Positions 32,891 through 44,544 of a stretch of 64,000 bases of DNA are shown piece after piece; positions within the stretch are counted from its first letter, which is position 1; each line of letters begins with the position of its first letter. The notes under the pieces were generated by a model, which did no database searches, was not told where the DNA came from, and was given only the letters and a program-made list of their open reading frames with translations. The stretch is from Pandoraea norimbergensis (lineage in GTDB: Bacteria; Pseudomonadota; Gammaproteobacteria; Burkholderiales; Burkholderiaceae), in the NCBI RefSeq assembly GCF_001465545.3, contig NZ_CP013480.3, positions 2,542,001 through 2,606,000 on the forward strand. Direction: 5' to 3'. The translations under genes and the position numbers were made by a program.

Positions 32891-34108
32891 TCACGCAGAC
32901 GGCAAGTCGCGCCATTGCCCTTGGCGGACCGTGCGGCAGGGCAGTTCGCCGCCGAGCCAGTAGGCCAGTTCGGCGGGGCGCTCGATCTCCCACGCCACGA
33001 AGTCGGCGGCTTTGCCTGCTTCGATCGTGCCGTGGGTATCGAGCATGCCGAGTGCCTTGGCAGCGTTGCGCGTCACACCTGCCAGCGCCTCTTCAGGCGT
33101 GAGACCGAACAATGTGCACGCCATATTCATCATGAGGCGCAGCGACAGGGCAGGTGACGTACCCGGGTTCAGATCGGAGGCCACGGCAATATCGACCCCG
33201 TGCTGGCGCAGCAGATGCACCGGCGGACGGCGCGATTCCTGAAGCATGTGGAACGCGCCCGGCAGCAGCACGGCCACCGTACCGGCCCGGCCCATGGCCG
33301 CGGCATCCTCCGGTGTCATGTATTCCAGATGGTCGGCCGACAGTGCGCCTAGTTCCGCGGCAAGGCTGGCACCGCCCAAGGGCGAGAGTTGCTCGGCGTG
33401 CAGCTTCACGGGCAATTTCAGCTTCTGTGCACGCAGCAGCACGCGCATGACTTGCGCTGGCGAGAAGGCAATCGTCTCGCAGAACGCATCGACCGCATCG
33501 ACCAGCCGCTCTTCGGCGAGCGTCGGCAGAATCTCCGCGCAAACGTAGTTCACATACTCGTCCGCCTTACCGGCAAACTCCGACGGCACGGCGTGCGCGG
33601 CCAGACACGTCGTCTTGACGGTAACCGGCAGCGCCTCGCCAAGGCGTCTCGCCACGCGCAGCATCTTGCGCTCGCTGTTCAGATCGAGTCCGTAGCCGGA
33701 TTTGATCTCGACCGTCGTCACGCCGTCGCGCATCAGCGTGAGAAGCCGCTTGCGCGCCGACTCGAACAAGGCGTCTTCGGTAGCATCGCGTGTGTGCCGC
33801 ACCGTGTACTTGATGCCGCCGCCCGCCGCCGAAATCTCAGCGTAGCTCACGCCTTGCAGGCGTTGTTCGAACTCGAGACTGCGGTTGCCGCCGAACACCA
33901 GATGCGTATGGCAGTCGATCAACCCCGGCGTAACCCACGCGCCTTGCAGATCGACGCACTCGTCGGCTGCGGTGGCGGAGCGCTCGCTGCGCGGGCCGAC
34001 CCATTCGATTTGCTTGCCGTGCGTGACGATCACGGCATCTTCGATCGCGTGGTAGCGGCCGTCGCGCATCGTGGCGACATGGCAGTGCTTCCAGTGGATA
34101 CGTTTCAT
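32891..34108 (-). CDS. hutI: Imidazolonepropionase, HutI
   Basis: Hydrolyses 4-imidazolone-5-propionate to N-formimidoyl-L-glutamate. 405 residues, normal length. Amidohydrolase metal site [18 protein letters not shown], followed by the substrate loop [21 protein letters not shown], the [11 protein letters not shown] segment, the second metal region [13 protein letters not shown] and [13 protein letters not shown]. Overlaps the upstream permease gene by 4 bases (ATGA), so translational coupling is expected; hutG follows. Confidence 0.96.
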   Translation of the reverse strand: MKRIHWKHCHVATMRDGRYHAIEDAVIVTHGKQIEWVGPRSERSATAADECVDLQGAWVTPGLIDCHTHLVFGGNRSLEFEQRLQGVSYAEISAAGGGIKYTVRHTRDATEDALFESARKRLLTLMRDGVTTVEIKSGYGLDLNSERKMLRVARRLGEALPVTVKTTCLAAHAVPSEFAGKADEYVNYVCAEILPTLAEERLVDAVDAFCETIAFSPAQVMRVLLRAQKLKLPVKLHAEQLSPLGGASLAAELGALSADHLEYMTPEDAAAMGRAGTVAVLLPGAFHMLQESRRPPVHLLRQHGVDIAVASDLNPGTSPALSLRLMMNMACTLFGLTPEEALAGVTRNAAKALGMLDTHGTIEAGKAADFVAWEIERPAELAYWLGGELPCRTVRQGQWRDLPSA

Positions 34109-35496
34109 GAGAGGCTCGTTTGGCTGGTGTCGTCGCGCGCTTCACGCGACGCCTTGGGTTTGACGCCGAAGCAGTAGGCCGCCGACATCAGCGCGATCCA
34201 GCCTGCGCCGACATACAACGCCACCCGCGTGTCTTCCATATAGCCCAGCACGCCGATCACAAACAGCATGAACGCGATGGCGAGCGCCGGGCCGACGGGC
34301 CACAAGGGCACCTTGAACTTGAGCGCAGCGACTTCTTCGGCAGACAGGCGACGACGCATGGCGACCTGCGAGAGCAGAATCATCAGCCACACCCAGACCG
34401 TTGCGAACGTGGCGATCGACGCGATGATCAGGAACACGCCTTCCGGAATCAGGTAGTTCAGCACCACGCCGCCGAGCAACGCGCCGGTCATCACCAGCAC
34501 CGTTACCCACGGCACACCGTGGCGCGACGTTGCGCTGAATGCCGCCGGTGCCTGACCGTGCTCCGCCATGCCGAACATCATGCGGCCCGCGCCGAAGATA
34601 TTGCTGTTGATGGCCGAGATGGCTGCCGAAATCACGATCACGTTGAGGATGGCTGCGGCCGACTTGATGCCCAGACCCGAGAAGATCTGCACGAACGGGC
34701 TGCCCTGATTGCCGATGCCGGTCCACGGGAAGATGGCCATCAGCACGCACATCGTGAGCACGTAGAACAGCAGAATGCGCAGCGGCACGGCGTTGATGGC
34801 ACGCGGAATCACCTTCTCGGGGTTTTTCGCTTCGCCGCCGGTGATGCCGATGATTTCAATGCCGCCGTAGGCAAACATCACAACCGCCAGCGACGCCATC
34901 AGGCCACCCCAGCCATTCGGCAGGAAGCCGCCATGCGACCAGAGGTTGCTCACTGCCGGGGCGTGTTCGCTGTGGATATGCACGCCGGTGAACAGGATCA
35001 CGGCACCGCCGACGATCATGGCCACGATGGCGAGAATCTTCACCAAGGCCAGCCAGAACTCCATTTCGCCGTACACCTTCACGTTGCACAGGTTCAGCCC
35101 GCAGATGACCATCACGATGCCGAGCACCCAGATCCATTGCGGCACATCGGGAAACCAGAACCCCATGTAGATGCCGAACGCCGTCACGTCGGCCAGACAC
35201 ACGATGACCATCTCGAGGATGTAGGTCCATCCGGTGAGAAAGCCGGCGAGGGGGCCGAGGTTGTCGCGGGCATAGCGGCCGAACGAGCCCGATACCGGTT
35301 GGCGCACGACCATTTCACCGAGTGCGCGCATGACCATATAGACGGCGGCGCCACCGATGATGTAGGCGAGGATGACGGCCGGACCGGCCAGTTGGATGGC
35401 GGAGGCCGAGCCATAGAACAGGCCGGTGCCGATGGCCGACCCGAGCGCCAGAAAGCGGATGTGCCGCGCGCTCAGATTGCGTTGCAGGTTTTTCAA
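34105..35496 (-). CDS. hutT: Amino acid permease (APC family), probable histidine permease
   Basis: Inner-membrane proton symporter of 463 residues, about 12 membrane segments. Family motifs: [35 protein letters not shown] (first segments), [51 protein letters not shown]. It resembles ProY/HutT-type permeases. Start: the TTG at 35496 (TTGAAAAACCTGCAACGC) has GGAGA just upstream and gives the normal N-terminus; the open frame extends to 35544 without family similarity. The gene lies between hutH and hutI, so histidine or urocanate is the likely substrate. Confidence 0.88.
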   Translation of the reverse strand: MKNLQRNLSARHIRFLALGSAIGTGLFYGSASAIQLAGPAVILAYIIGGAAVYMVMRALGEMVVRQPVSGSFGRYARDNLGPLAGFLTGWTYILEMVIVCLADVTAFGIYMGFWFPDVPQWIWVLGIVMVICGLNLCNVKVYGEMEFWLALVKILAIVAMIVGGAVILFTGVHIHSEHAPAVSNLWSHGGFLPNGWGGLMASLAVVMFAYGGIEIIGITGGEAKNPEKVIPRAINAVPLRILLFYVLTMCVLMAIFPWTGIGNQGSPFVQIFSGLGIKSAAAILNVIVISAAISAINSNIFGAGRMMFGMAEHGQAPAAFSATSRHGVPWVTVLVMTGALLGGVVLNYLIPEGVFLIIASIATFATVWVWLMILLSQVAMRRRLSAEEVAALKFKVPLWPVGPALAIAFMLFVIGVLGYMEDTRVALYVGAGWIALMSAAYCFGVKPKASREARDDTSQTSLS

Positions 35497-35641
35497 GCTG
35501 TCTCCTGAATATGCGTAATTTGCGCAATGAACCGGCCCGCCCAAGGGGCAGGCGGCATAACGATTAGCCCGCGGTCAGGCGGGTTGCCGGTGCGCGAATC
35601 GCTGTTCGTTTCGCACCGGCAGGGCGCGAATCAAACGCGAA

Positions 35642-37198
35642 TCAAGCGCTCGGCAGGGTGCCGGAAGGCACGAGGGCAGTCAGGTGGCGCTGCGCGATCA
35701 ACACGCTTGCCCCTTCGATGTCCGGTGCGAAATAGCGGTCCTTATCGTAGAACGGGACGGCGGTGCGCAACAGGGCGCGGGCACGTTCGAGCACCGGCGT
35801 CGTCTTCACACCTTCGCGGAAGTCCAGGCCCTGACAGGCGCTGAGCCATTCGATCGCAATGATGCCCTTGACGTTATCGGCCATCTCCCAAAGCCGCTTA
35901 CCGGCGTTGGGGGCCATCGAAACGTGATCTTCCTGATTTGCCGAGGTCGGGAGACTATCAACGCTGGCCGGATGTGCCAAGGCCTTGTTTTCGGAGGCGA
36001 GCGCGGCGGCGGTGACCTGCGCGATCATGAAACCGGAGTTGACCCCCCCGTTGGCGACCAGAAAAGCCGGCAACTGGGACATATGTTGGTCCATCATCAG
36101 CGAAATGCGCCGTTCGCTCAAGGCACCAATCTCAGCCAGTGCCAACGCCAAATTGTCGGCGGCCATGGCCACCGGTTCGGCGTGGAAGTTGCCACCGGAG
36201 ATGACGTCGCCCTGTTCCCAGAACACCAACGGATTATCCGACACTGCGTTGGCTTCCACGCCCAGCACGTCGGCGGCCTGGCGAATCTGCGTCAGGCACG
36301 CACCCATGACTTGGGGCTGGCAGCGCAGCGAGTACGGGTCTTGCACCTTCTCGCAGTTGGCGTGCGACTGGCCGATTTCGCTGGTTTCGCCCAGCAGATG
36401 GCGATACGTGGCGGCCGCATCGATCTGACCGCGCTGGCCACGTGCTGCGTGAATACGCGGGTCGAACGGGGCACGCGAGCCGAGCATGGCTTCGACCGTC
36501 AAGGCACCGCACACGCTCGCGGCGGCGAACATATCTTCCGCTTCGAACAGGCCGCGCAGCGCATAAGCCGTGGAGACTTGCGTGCCGTTGAGCAGCGCCA
36601 GCCCTTCCTTGGCAGCTAGCGTCAGCGGTTCGAGCCCGGCGACGGCCAGTGCTTCGCGGGCGTCGAGCCATTGGCCGCGATAGCGCGCATGACCTTCGCC
36701 CAGCAACAGCAGCGACATATGCGCGAGCGGTGCGAGATCGCCCGATGCCCCCACTGAGCCTTTCAGCGGAATGCGCGGATAGACCTCCGCGTTGACCAGC
36801 GTGACCAGCGCGTCGATCACCTTGCGGCGGATACCGGACAGGCCACGGGCCAGACTGTTGATCTTGAGCACCATGATCAGGCGCACCAGTGCGTCGTCGA
36901 TCGGGGCGCCCACACCGGCGGCGTGCGAGAGCACGAGCGAGCGTTGCAGGTTCTCCAGATCTTCGTGGGCGATGCGCGTTTGCGCCAGCAGCCCGAAGCC
37001 CGTGTTGATGCCGTAGGCCGTACGGCCTTCGGCGACGATGCCTTCCACGCAGGCGACGCTTTTATCGATGGCCGCGTAGGCCTTCTCGTCGAGCGTGACT
37101 TTAGTCGGCTGCTCGAAGACCGCGCGCAGTTGTGCGAGCGTGAGCGTGCCGGGCGTGATGAACAGGGAATTCAGGGGGGCGTTGTTTTGATTCGACAT
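35642..37198 (-). CDS. hutH: Histidine ammonia-lyase, HutH
   Basis: Eliminates ammonia from L-histidine to give urocanate. 518 residues. The MIO cofactor forms from Ala151-Ser152-Gly153 in [14 protein letters not shown]. Other conserved parts: [14 protein letters not shown] with the catalytic Tyr in TAYGIN (Tyr62), [29 protein letters not shown], and [12 protein letters not shown] near the C-terminus. ATG 37198 begins 8 bases after the hutU stop; the longer frame upstream is the shadow of hutU. The ribosome site (GTGAACCTCACC) is weak, suggesting coupling to hutU. Confidence 0.96.
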   Translation of the reverse strand: MSNQNNAPLNSLFITPGTLTLAQLRAVFEQPTKVTLDEKAYAAIDKSVACVEGIVAEGRTAYGINTGFGLLAQTRIAHEDLENLQRSLVLSHAAGVGAPIDDALVRLIMVLKINSLARGLSGIRRKVIDALVTLVNAEVYPRIPLKGSVGASGDLAPLAHMSLLLLGEGHARYRGQWLDAREALAVAGLEPLTLAAKEGLALLNGTQVSTAYALRGLFEAEDMFAAASVCGALTVEAMLGSRAPFDPRIHAARGQRGQIDAAATYRHLLGETSEIGQSHANCEKVQDPYSLRCQPQVMGACLTQIRQAADVLGVEANAVSDNPLVFWEQGDVISGGNFHAEPVAMAADNLALALAEIGALSERRISLMMDQHMSQLPAFLVANGGVNSGFMIAQVTAAALASENKALAHPASVDSLPTSANQEDHVSMAPNAGKRLWEMADNVKGIIAIEWLSACQGLDFREGVKTTPVLERARALLRTAVPFYDKDRYFAPDIEGASVLIAQRHLTALVPSGTLPSA

Positions 37199-37206
37199 GG
37201 TGAGGT

Positions 37207-38886
<1,680 letters not shown>

Positions 38887-38928
38887 AGCATTCCTTTCGT
38901 TCAGACCAAGTAATGACCGGTACAGTAT

Positions 38929-38938
38929 TGTATATACA
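38929..38938. promoter_or_regulatory. HutC-like operator upstream of hutU
   Basis: TGTATATACA, a perfect 10-bp palindrome 42 bp upstream of the hutU start, in ATTGTATATACAGG context. The GntR-type repressor HutC binds CTTGTATATACAAG-like sites in Pseudomonas and relatives; this copy keeps the core but not the outermost arms. No hutC gene is in the window. Confidence 0.6.
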
Positions 38939-39042
38939 GGTAAGTATGTATTAGGGTTTGTACGAACGGTCGGTGTGAGGTGGTTGGCGGGAGTATGCGA
39001 GTGCGGCCGATGAACGCGCCGACTTCACCGAAGGACAGAGCG

Positions 39043-39384
39043 ATGACGAAATACCTAATCTCGTTTCCCGCGCGGGCGATGGACATCCCCGCCGAGGACT
39101 TTGCTGCCGTGGGCGAAGCGGCGCACAAGGTGATACGTGAGGCGAAGGCGGCCGGCGTGTACGTGTTCGGTGGTGGAATCAACGGGCGTGTCGCCCCCCT
39201 CATGGTCGCCGCAGACGGCAGGACCACAAACGAGACGTATCCGCAGACAAGGGAGTTCGACGGCGGCTTCTGTGTCCTGCAACTCCCGTCGCGCGAAGCT
39301 GCTATCGCGTGGGCTGCGAAGATCGCCCAAGCTTGCCGCTGCTCGCAGGAACTCCGCGAGTTTGGGGACGACCCCGAGAGCTGA
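39043..39384 (+). CDS. YCII-related domain protein
   Basis: 113 residues starting MTKYLISFPARAMD, with AAGGA seven bases upstream of ATG 39043; an earlier in-frame ATG at 38980 has no such site. The sequence fits the YCII/DGPF dimeric fold: KAAGVYVFGGGINGRVAPLMV, FDGGFCVLQLPSREAAIAWAAKIA. It shares the divergent promoter region with hutU, but a role in histidine metabolism is not implied. Family members often sit beside sigma factors or regulators. Function unknown. Confidence 0.82.
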   Translation: MTKYLISFPARAMDIPAEDFAAVGEAAHKVIREAKAAGVYVFGGGINGRVAPLMVAADGRTTNETYPQTREFDGGFCVLQLPSREAAIAWAAKIAQACRCSQELREFGDDPES

Positions 39385-39391
39385 CGGGCAG

Positions 39392-39436
39392 AAAAAAAAC
39401 ACACCACCGCACGAAACAACGTTGTGCGGGGGTGTG
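39392..39436 (-). terminator. Intrinsic terminator with eight-T tract (minus strand)
   Basis: Arms 39400-39412 and 39424-39436 pair over 13 bp with one mismatch; on the minus strand the hairpin is followed by eight T (39392-39399 are all A on the plus strand). It is a strong rho-independent terminator for transcription coming from the porin gene, and lies just beyond the YCII-like stop. Confidence 0.85.
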
Positions 39437-39542
39437 CCAAGGGTGAGCCGGGCCATTACGCAGTGCCACGCCATGTCGAAGGCCGAGCGCAAAGTACCGG
39501 TTCTCGCGAAGTCTCCGAGATGAGACCGATGAAACTCAAGCA

Positions 39543-39563
39543 CCCCCTCGGCGGGCGAGGGGG
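39543..39563 (-). terminator. GC-rich hairpin right after the porin stop
   Basis: CCCCCTCG (39543-39550) pairs with CGAGGGGG (39556-39563), loop GCGGG, 13 bases past the porin stop codon. There is no U-run, so it is more likely an mRNA 3' stabiliser or a pause site ahead of the terminator at 39392-39436. Confidence 0.5.
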
Positions 39564-39576
39564 GAACAACCAAAAA

Positions 39577-40776
39577 TCAGAACGTCTGACGGATACCCAT
39601 GCGCACCAGCGTTTGCGTCGAGGTGGCCGACGAGATGCCGTTGCCCACGTCGCCGACCGACGCCGTTGCGGACACCACATTGCCGAAGGTGTCGAGCGTG
39701 TTACCCGACGCCTTCTGATAGCCCACGAGCGCGTACAGCGACGTGCGCTTCGAGAACGCGTAATACGTGGCGAGGTTGACCTGCTGATACTTCGGACCGC
39801 CCGCACCCTTCACGTCGCTGCCTTGCGTGTAGTTGTACGCGGCGGCCAGTCGAATCGCCGGCGACCACTGATACGCCACCGTGGCACCGATCGAGTTGAA
39901 CGTCATCGCGCTGGCAAACGTCGAGAACGAACCCGGCGTGTAGTGCACGTTGCCGTACGACAGACCCACTTGCGTGTTGCCGAACGTGTATGTACCGGCA
40001 GCGGCGAGAATGCGCTGGCTGGCGGCCGAAGCAAAGCCTTCGTTGATCGACGACGCGAACGTGCCGTCATACGCGCCGCTCCATGTGCCGCCCGTGTTGC
40101 CGTAAGCATTGGTCGCTTGCAGGTAAGCCACGCCGAGGGCGAGCGGGCCGCTGGCGTACTGACCGCCAAGACCCCATGCGTTCTGGTTCTTCACGCTGCC
40201 CGGCTGGCCACCGAAGCCATAGATCGCACCGAACTGGAAGCCGCCGTACACCGGGCTGGCCCACTTCACCGAGTTGTTCACGCGGGCTTGGTTGTCGATG
40301 TTGTCGATATCGCCCGGGTGCGCACCCATGCCGGTGACGAACGTGCCCGCGCTGATCGCGCCCACGTAATCCACGATCGGATCGTACTGACGGCCAAACG
40401 TAATCTTGCCCAGCGTGGCGCTTTGCAGACCCAGCCACGACTGACGGCCGAACTGGCGGCTGCCTTGGCCCGACTGACCCGTACCGATGTTGAAGCCGTT
40501 CTCGAGCTGGAAGATGGCCGCATTGCCGCCGCCCAGATCCTCAGTGCCTTTCAGGCCCCAACGGTCGCCCGACCACGTGCCGCTGGCAAAACCCCAGTTC
40601 GAGGCGTTGGAGTAGACGATCGGCGTGCCTACGCCACCCTTCGTGGTGGCGGTGCGCTGACCGCTGGTGTAACCCACGCCGGCGTCGACGATGCCGTACA
40701 GAGTCACGTTGCTTTGTGCTTGTGCCGCGATGGCGAAGCCGCCGAGCCCAAGCGCCGCGAGAAGAATACGCTTCAT
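39577..40776 (-). CDS. Gram-negative porin (Burkholderia OpcP/Omp38 type)
   Basis: 399-residue outer-membrane trimeric porin. Signal peptide MKRILLAALGLGGFAIAAQA, mature start QSNVTLYGIVDAGVGY. The 16-strand barrel is visible as alternating segments (WGFASGTWSGDRWGLKGTEDLGGG, GRQSWLGLQSATLGKITFGRQYDPI, VNNSVKWASPVYGGFQFGAIYGF) and ends with the outer-membrane signature LVRMGIRQTF with a terminal Phe. Start at 40776 because the family signal peptide begins there; a longer frame upstream is spurious. It is monocistronic and followed by a strong terminator. Confidence 0.94.
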   Translation of the reverse strand: MKRILLAALGLGGFAIAAQAQSNVTLYGIVDAGVGYTSGQRTATTKGGVGTPIVYSNASNWGFASGTWSGDRWGLKGTEDLGGGNAAIFQLENGFNIGTGQSGQGSRQFGRQSWLGLQSATLGKITFGRQYDPIVDYVGAISAGTFVTGMGAHPGDIDNIDNQARVNNSVKWASPVYGGFQFGAIYGFGGQPGSVKNQNAWGLGGQYASGPLALGVAYLQATNAYGNTGGTWSGAYDGTFASSINEGFASAASQRILAAAGTYTFGNTQVGLSYGNVHYTPGSFSTFASAMTFNSIGATVAYQWSPAIRLAAAYNYTQGSDVKGAGGPKYQQVNLATYYAFSKRTSLYALVGYQKASGNTLDTFGNVVSATASVGDVGNGISSATSTQTLVRMGIRQTF

Positions 40777-40891
40777 AATATTAGTAATCCTAAATATATG
40801 TGACAGGAACGTCACGAGAACGCGCCGTCGATACCCCGTTGAACCTCTTGTTTTCCGATATGGGGCGGGGGGAGGGTACCGCTGGCGTGGC

Positions 40892-41488
40892 TTACCGGGG
40901 GGCGTCACCTCCGGGAAGTCCGGTGACGCTGAGCCAGGTCGCAACAGCCACGACCAGCGCGTCGATATCGTCGAAGTTCTCGGCACCCGGCACGGCCGGC
41001 GCGTCGAGTACCGTGAACACCGGCTTGCGCCATTGCAGGCCAAGCGCGATTTCCGAGAGCGTGCCCAGTCCGCCGCCAATGGCGACCAGACACACCGAGG
41101 CACGCGCGATCAACGCGTTGCGCGTGATACCCAACCCCGTGGGCAACGCAACGCTCAGATGCGGGTTGGCGTCGTTCGCATGGTCTTCCGGCAACAGGCC
41201 GATTACGATGCCGCCGGCCGATGCCGCACCTGCCGACGCCGCTTCCATCACACCGCCCTTACCGCCGCACACGAGCGCAACACCGGCGGCTGCCAGCGCT
41301 TCGCCGACACAGTGCGCCGCTTCAAGTTGCGCCGCCGTAGCTTCGCGCGGGCCAATCAGCCCGACCGGCGTCACGTGCCGGTGCGTGCTTTCCTGGCGGG
41401 CCGCCAGACGATCGAGAGCGTGGCGGGCCGCAGCCGACCACTCATTGAGGATGACGCCGTACAAGACACTCTCCGAGAGCGAGCACAC
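40892..41488 (-). CDS. SLOG-fold protein (TIGR00725/LOG-related)
   Basis: 198 residues. Nucleotide-binding Rossmann-like fold of the LOG/SLOG group: VGLIGPREATAAQLEAAHCVGEALAAAG, VALVCGGKGGVMEAASAGAASAGG, IGLLPEDHANDANP, CLVAIGGGLGTLSEIALGLQWRKPVF. The PGGxGTxxE motif of cytokinin phosphoribohydrolases is changed to GGGLGTLSE, which is how the TIGR00725 subgroup looks. Role unknown; nucleotide or nucleotide-derivative binding is inferred. Its first 47 bases overlap the 3' end of the permease gene upstream. Confidence 0.82.
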   Translation of the reverse strand: MCSLSESVLYGVILNEWSAAARHALDRLAARQESTHRHVTPVGLIGPREATAAQLEAAHCVGEALAAAGVALVCGGKGGVMEAASAGAASAGGIVIGLLPEDHANDANPHLSVALPTGLGITRNALIARASVCLVAIGGGLGTLSEIALGLQWRKPVFTVLDAPAVPGAENFDDIDALVVAVATWLSVTGLPGGDAPR

Positions 41489-42326
41489 CGCTGCATACCG
41501 CCATCAATACGAGCGACAGCGCGGCGGCTTGTGGGAAATCCGTTTGCCCGTCCGACATCTTCAGGAACATGAGCAACGGCAGAATATTGATTTGGGTGCC
41601 GGCCAGCGCGAGCGCCGTGCCATACGTGCCCATGGCGATGGCGCTGACGAGACACCACGCGGCGGCGAGCGTCGGCCAGAGTTCGCGCAACGCCACGTCG
41701 ACGATGGCCCGCAGCGGGTGCGCGCCGAGCGTGAGCGCCGCTTCGAGCGGCCGGCGGTCCAGATTGGCGATCGCCGGATAGACCATCAACGCCACACGCG
41801 GAATCAGGTAGTACGCGTAAGCCGCGATGAGCCCCGGCGCCGTGTAGATCAACGCACCGACACGTGCAGGGTCGGCACCCAGCGATGCCAGCCCGAGCGT
41901 GACGAACCCCGCACGGCCGAACGCCAGAATGAAACCGTACGCGATCACCAGCCCCGAGAACGCAAGCGGAACACCCATCGCCGCCAGCCAGAAACGGCGT
42001 CGACGCGGCGTTTGACGGGCAAGCGTGACGGCGAGCAGCGCACCGACCACCAACGACACGGTGCCTGCGCCGACCGCCAACGCTAGCGAGTTCACCAGCG
42101 CGTCGCGCACCAGCGGATCAATGGCGATGGCAAGGAACGCTTCGCCATGCCCATCGAACGCTGCCACCACAAGCGCGCCGAGCGGCAGTCCGAAACCGAG
42201 GGCAAGCAACACGGCCGCAGGCAGTCCGCCAAAGCGCCGCACCCAGCCTCGTGGGGCGAGCGCCCCACGGGGGCCTTCGGCGGCGGTCTCGTTAGCCGGG
42301 ACCGGATTGGCGCGGGCGGAAGTCAT
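41442..42326 (-). CDS. ABC transporter permease 2 (PotC/PhnV-like)
   Basis: 294 residues, about six membrane segments (AVLLALGFGLPLGALVVAAF, LVNSLALAVGAGTVSLVVGALLAVTLA, FWLAAMGVPLAFSGLVIAYGFILAFG, ALIYTAPGLIAAYAYYLIPRVALMV ...). The ATPase-docking EAA loop is PLEAALTLGAHPLRAIVDVALRELWPTL. Start ATG 42326, 11 bases past the binding-protein stop. It pairs with the permease at 44.5 kb to make the heteromeric channel of the importer. Minor oddity: its end overlaps the SLOG gene. Confidence 0.88.
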   Translation of the reverse strand: MTSARANPVPANETAAEGPRGALAPRGWVRRFGGLPAAVLLALGFGLPLGALVVAAFDGHGEAFLAIAIDPLVRDALVNSLALAVGAGTVSLVVGALLAVTLARQTPRRRRFWLAAMGVPLAFSGLVIAYGFILAFGRAGFVTLGLASLGADPARVGALIYTAPGLIAAYAYYLIPRVALMVYPAIANLDRRPLEAALTLGAHPLRAIVDVALRELWPTLAAAWCLVSAIAMGTYGTALALAGTQINILPLLMFLKMSDGQTDFPQAAALSLVLMAVCSGVLALGECLVRRHPQ

Positions 42327-42337
42327 CTCGTGCGATC

Positions 42338-43462
42338 TCACTTGGCGAGTGCCGCCGCTGCCCACAGGCGATCGACTTCCGCCTTTTGGGCCGCTGCGCG
42401 CACGACGTCGAGCGGGTGCACTTGCGGCGCGTCCGGCATGCGGGCACGCATTTCCGGCGAGAGCGGCACGCCGGGCACGGCCGGGCGCACGTAGCCTTGT
42501 GCGAACAACGCCTGACCGACCGGGCTCATGATCAGGTTCAGCCACAGCTTGGCGGCGTCCGGATTCGGGCCGTTCTTCACCAGACTGATCGCGTACGGGG
42601 CCGAGACACTGGCTTCCTTCGGAATCACGACTTGCGCTGCGTCGCCCATGCCGTCGGTGTATTTCGCCTTCAGGCCGTCGTTCTCGTAACCGATCAGAAT
42701 CGGGATCTCACCCTTCACGAACTTGGCGTAGGGCGTGGTGCCCTCCACACGCATCACGTTGCCGGCTTCACGCAGCTTGCCGAAGAACTCGGCGCCCGGC
42801 TTCGGGTTGTCCACGTTGCCACCGAACGCATACGCCGCAGCAAACACCGCGACCTGTCCCTGACCCGTCGAGCGCGGGTCGAGATAGACCACCGCGTTCT
42901 TGTATTCCGGCTTGAGCAGGTCGGCCCACGACTGCGGCACATGCTTCACCAGCTTCGTATTCACGAGGAATGCGATGTTCAGCGAGTGAATCGTGAACCA
43001 GCGGCCATCGTTGTCGCGAAACACCTTGGGCAGCGTGTCGAAGTTGATCGGCTTGAACGGCGCCACCACGTCTTTCTGCACGGCATCGAGTGCGGAACCG
43101 GCGAAATAGTAGGCCGTATCGGCCTGCGGACGGCGGCGTGCCTTGTCGAGCGAGACCACCGTGGCGGCAGAACCGATGTCGTTGTAAGTGATCTCCACCT
43201 TCGGATACCGCTTGCGGAACTCGGCAAACAGCGCCTTCCAGTTGGCCCACTCGGGGCCCGTGTCGAACGACACGACGAGGCCTTCGTCGGCGGCCTTGGC
43301 GTACAACTCCGTTTCGCCGGGGTACAGCGGCGCATTGCTTTGCGTTTGCGCGTGCACGGCAGCGGTCGTGCCGGCGAGCATCGCGAACGAGACGGCCAGC
43401 GTGGAGAGTGCCGGCAGGACGGCACGAGACAGCAGGCGCGGCGAAGAGGTGAGGCGAATCAT
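42338..43462 (-). CDS. ABC transporter periplasmic binding protein (COG1840-like)
   Basis: 374 residues. Signal peptide MIRLTSSPRLLSRAVLPALSTLAVSFAMLAGTTAAVHAQ. Mature part: LVVSFDTGPEWANWKALFAEFRKRYPKVEITYNDIGSAATVVSLDKARRRP, then FKPINFDTLPKVFRDNDGRWFTIHSLNIAFLVNT and ILIGYENDGLKAKYTDGM. It is of the polyamine, 2-aminoethylphosphonate or ferric-ion type; the substrate is unclear. ATG 43462 is preferred over 43468 because GGAG then lies 8 bases upstream instead of 2. It lies 44 bases after the ATPase gene. Confidence 0.88.
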   Translation of the reverse strand: MIRLTSSPRLLSRAVLPALSTLAVSFAMLAGTTAAVHAQTQSNAPLYPGETELYAKAADEGLVVSFDTGPEWANWKALFAEFRKRYPKVEITYNDIGSAATVVSLDKARRRPQADTAYYFAGSALDAVQKDVVAPFKPINFDTLPKVFRDNDGRWFTIHSLNIAFLVNTKLVKHVPQSWADLLKPEYKNAVVYLDPRSTGQGQVAVFAAAYAFGGNVDNPKPGAEFFGKLREAGNVMRVEGTTPYAKFVKGEIPILIGYENDGLKAKYTDGMGDAAQVVIPKEASVSAPYAISLVKNGPNPDAAKLWLNLIMSPVGQALFAQGYVRPAVPGVPLSPEMRARMPDAPQVHPLDVVRAAAQKAEVDRLWAAAALAK

Positions 43463-43506
43463 CGACATAGCTCCATCGGGGGCATGAGGTAAGGAAATCA
43501 GGGGAA

Positions 43507-44544
43507 TCATTTCGACGCCGGGGGCAGCACCCGGAGCAGTGCCGGGTCAAGCGCTACCGCGTGCGTGGCTGGCCGACGGTGCTCGCCCAACAGCGGCGTG
43601 GTGGCGCCGTTTGGCAGAAAGTCATAGCGGCAGGTGGCACCGAAGAAGCGCACGGCACCTGCACGGCCAGCCAGCCGGTTGATCGCGTGCAGTGGCGGAT
43701 CGGCGTCGATGTGCTCTGGACGAACCAGCAAGTTGACGGCATCACCCGTGCGCCACGCACCGGTATCGGCGAGCAGTTCTGCGAAGCCGACGTCGACCGC
43801 ACCCGGGCGCACCACGCGCGCGGGCAGTACCGTCGACAGACCGGTGAAACTGGCGACCGTGGCACAGGCGGGGGCATCGTAGAGACGTTGCGGCGTATCG
43901 ATCTGCAACAGGCGCCCGCCGTCGATGACCGCAACGCGGTCGGCAAGGCTCAGCGCTTCGTCGCGATCGTGCGTCACGATCAGCGTCGTGGCACCACTCG
44001 CCTGTTGCAGTGCACGAATTTCATCGCGCAACTGCTGGCGAATGCCAGCGTCGAGCGCGGCAAGCGGTTCGTCGAGCAGCAGCACACGGGGCGACACGGC
44101 TAGCGCGCGCGCCAACGCAACACGCTGTTGCTGTCCGCCCGATAACGACGCGGGACGGCGCAACGCACAATCCGCCAGTCCCACGCGATTGAGCATTTCC
44201 AGCGCGATACGTTGGCGCTCGGCGGCAATGATGCCACGCATGCGCAGGCCATACGCCACGTTATCGAGCACGGTGAGATGCGGGAACAGCGCGTATTGCT
44301 GAAACACCATGCCGACCTGACGTTTCCAGACCGGCACGCCCGCAACGTCTTCACCGCCGATGGCGATGCGGCCGCGATAGCCGTCGAGCAGCCCCGCGAC
44401 GAGCCGAAGCACCGTCGACTTGCCCGAGCCGCTGCGGCCCATGACGGCAAGCAGTTCGCCCTGACGCACTTGCAGGCTGACGTCGTCGAGCCCCTGCGGC
44501 GCACCGGCGTAGCGGAAGCTGACGTTTTCGAGAGTAAGACTCAT
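43507..44544 (-). CDS. ABC transporter ATP-binding protein (PotA/PhnT-like)
   Basis: 345 residues. Walker A AVMGRSGSGKSTVLRL, Q-loop VFQQYALFPHLTV, signature LSGGQQQRVALARAL, Walker B RVLLLDEPLAALDA, H-loop LIVTHDRDEAL. A C-terminal TOBE-like regulatory domain (about 250-345) contains LLVRPEHIDADPP, as in PotA/FbpC importers. ATG 44544 overlaps the permease stop by 4 bases. It energises the two permeases of this cluster. Confidence 0.92.
   Translation of the reverse strand: MSLTLENVSFRYAGAPQGLDDVSLQVRQGELLAVMGRSGSGKSTVLRLVAGLLDGYRGRIAIGGEDVAGVPVWKRQVGMVFQQYALFPHLTVLDNVAYGLRMRGIIAAERQRIALEMLNRVGLADCALRRPASLSGGQQQRVALARALAVSPRVLLLDEPLAALDAGIRQQLRDEIRALQQASGATTLIVTHDRDEALSLADRVAVIDGGRLLQIDTPQRLYDAPACATVASFTGLSTVLPARVVRPGAVDVGFAELLADTGAWRTGDAVNLLVRPEHIDADPPLHAINRLAGRAGAVRFFGATCRYDFLPNGATTPLLGEHRRPATHAVALDPALLRVLPPASK

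Noticed and set aside
34120..35508. 462-codon plus-strand frame opposite the amino acid permease
   Set aside because: Antisense shadow rich in His/Asp/Gln; no family match and no ribosome site.
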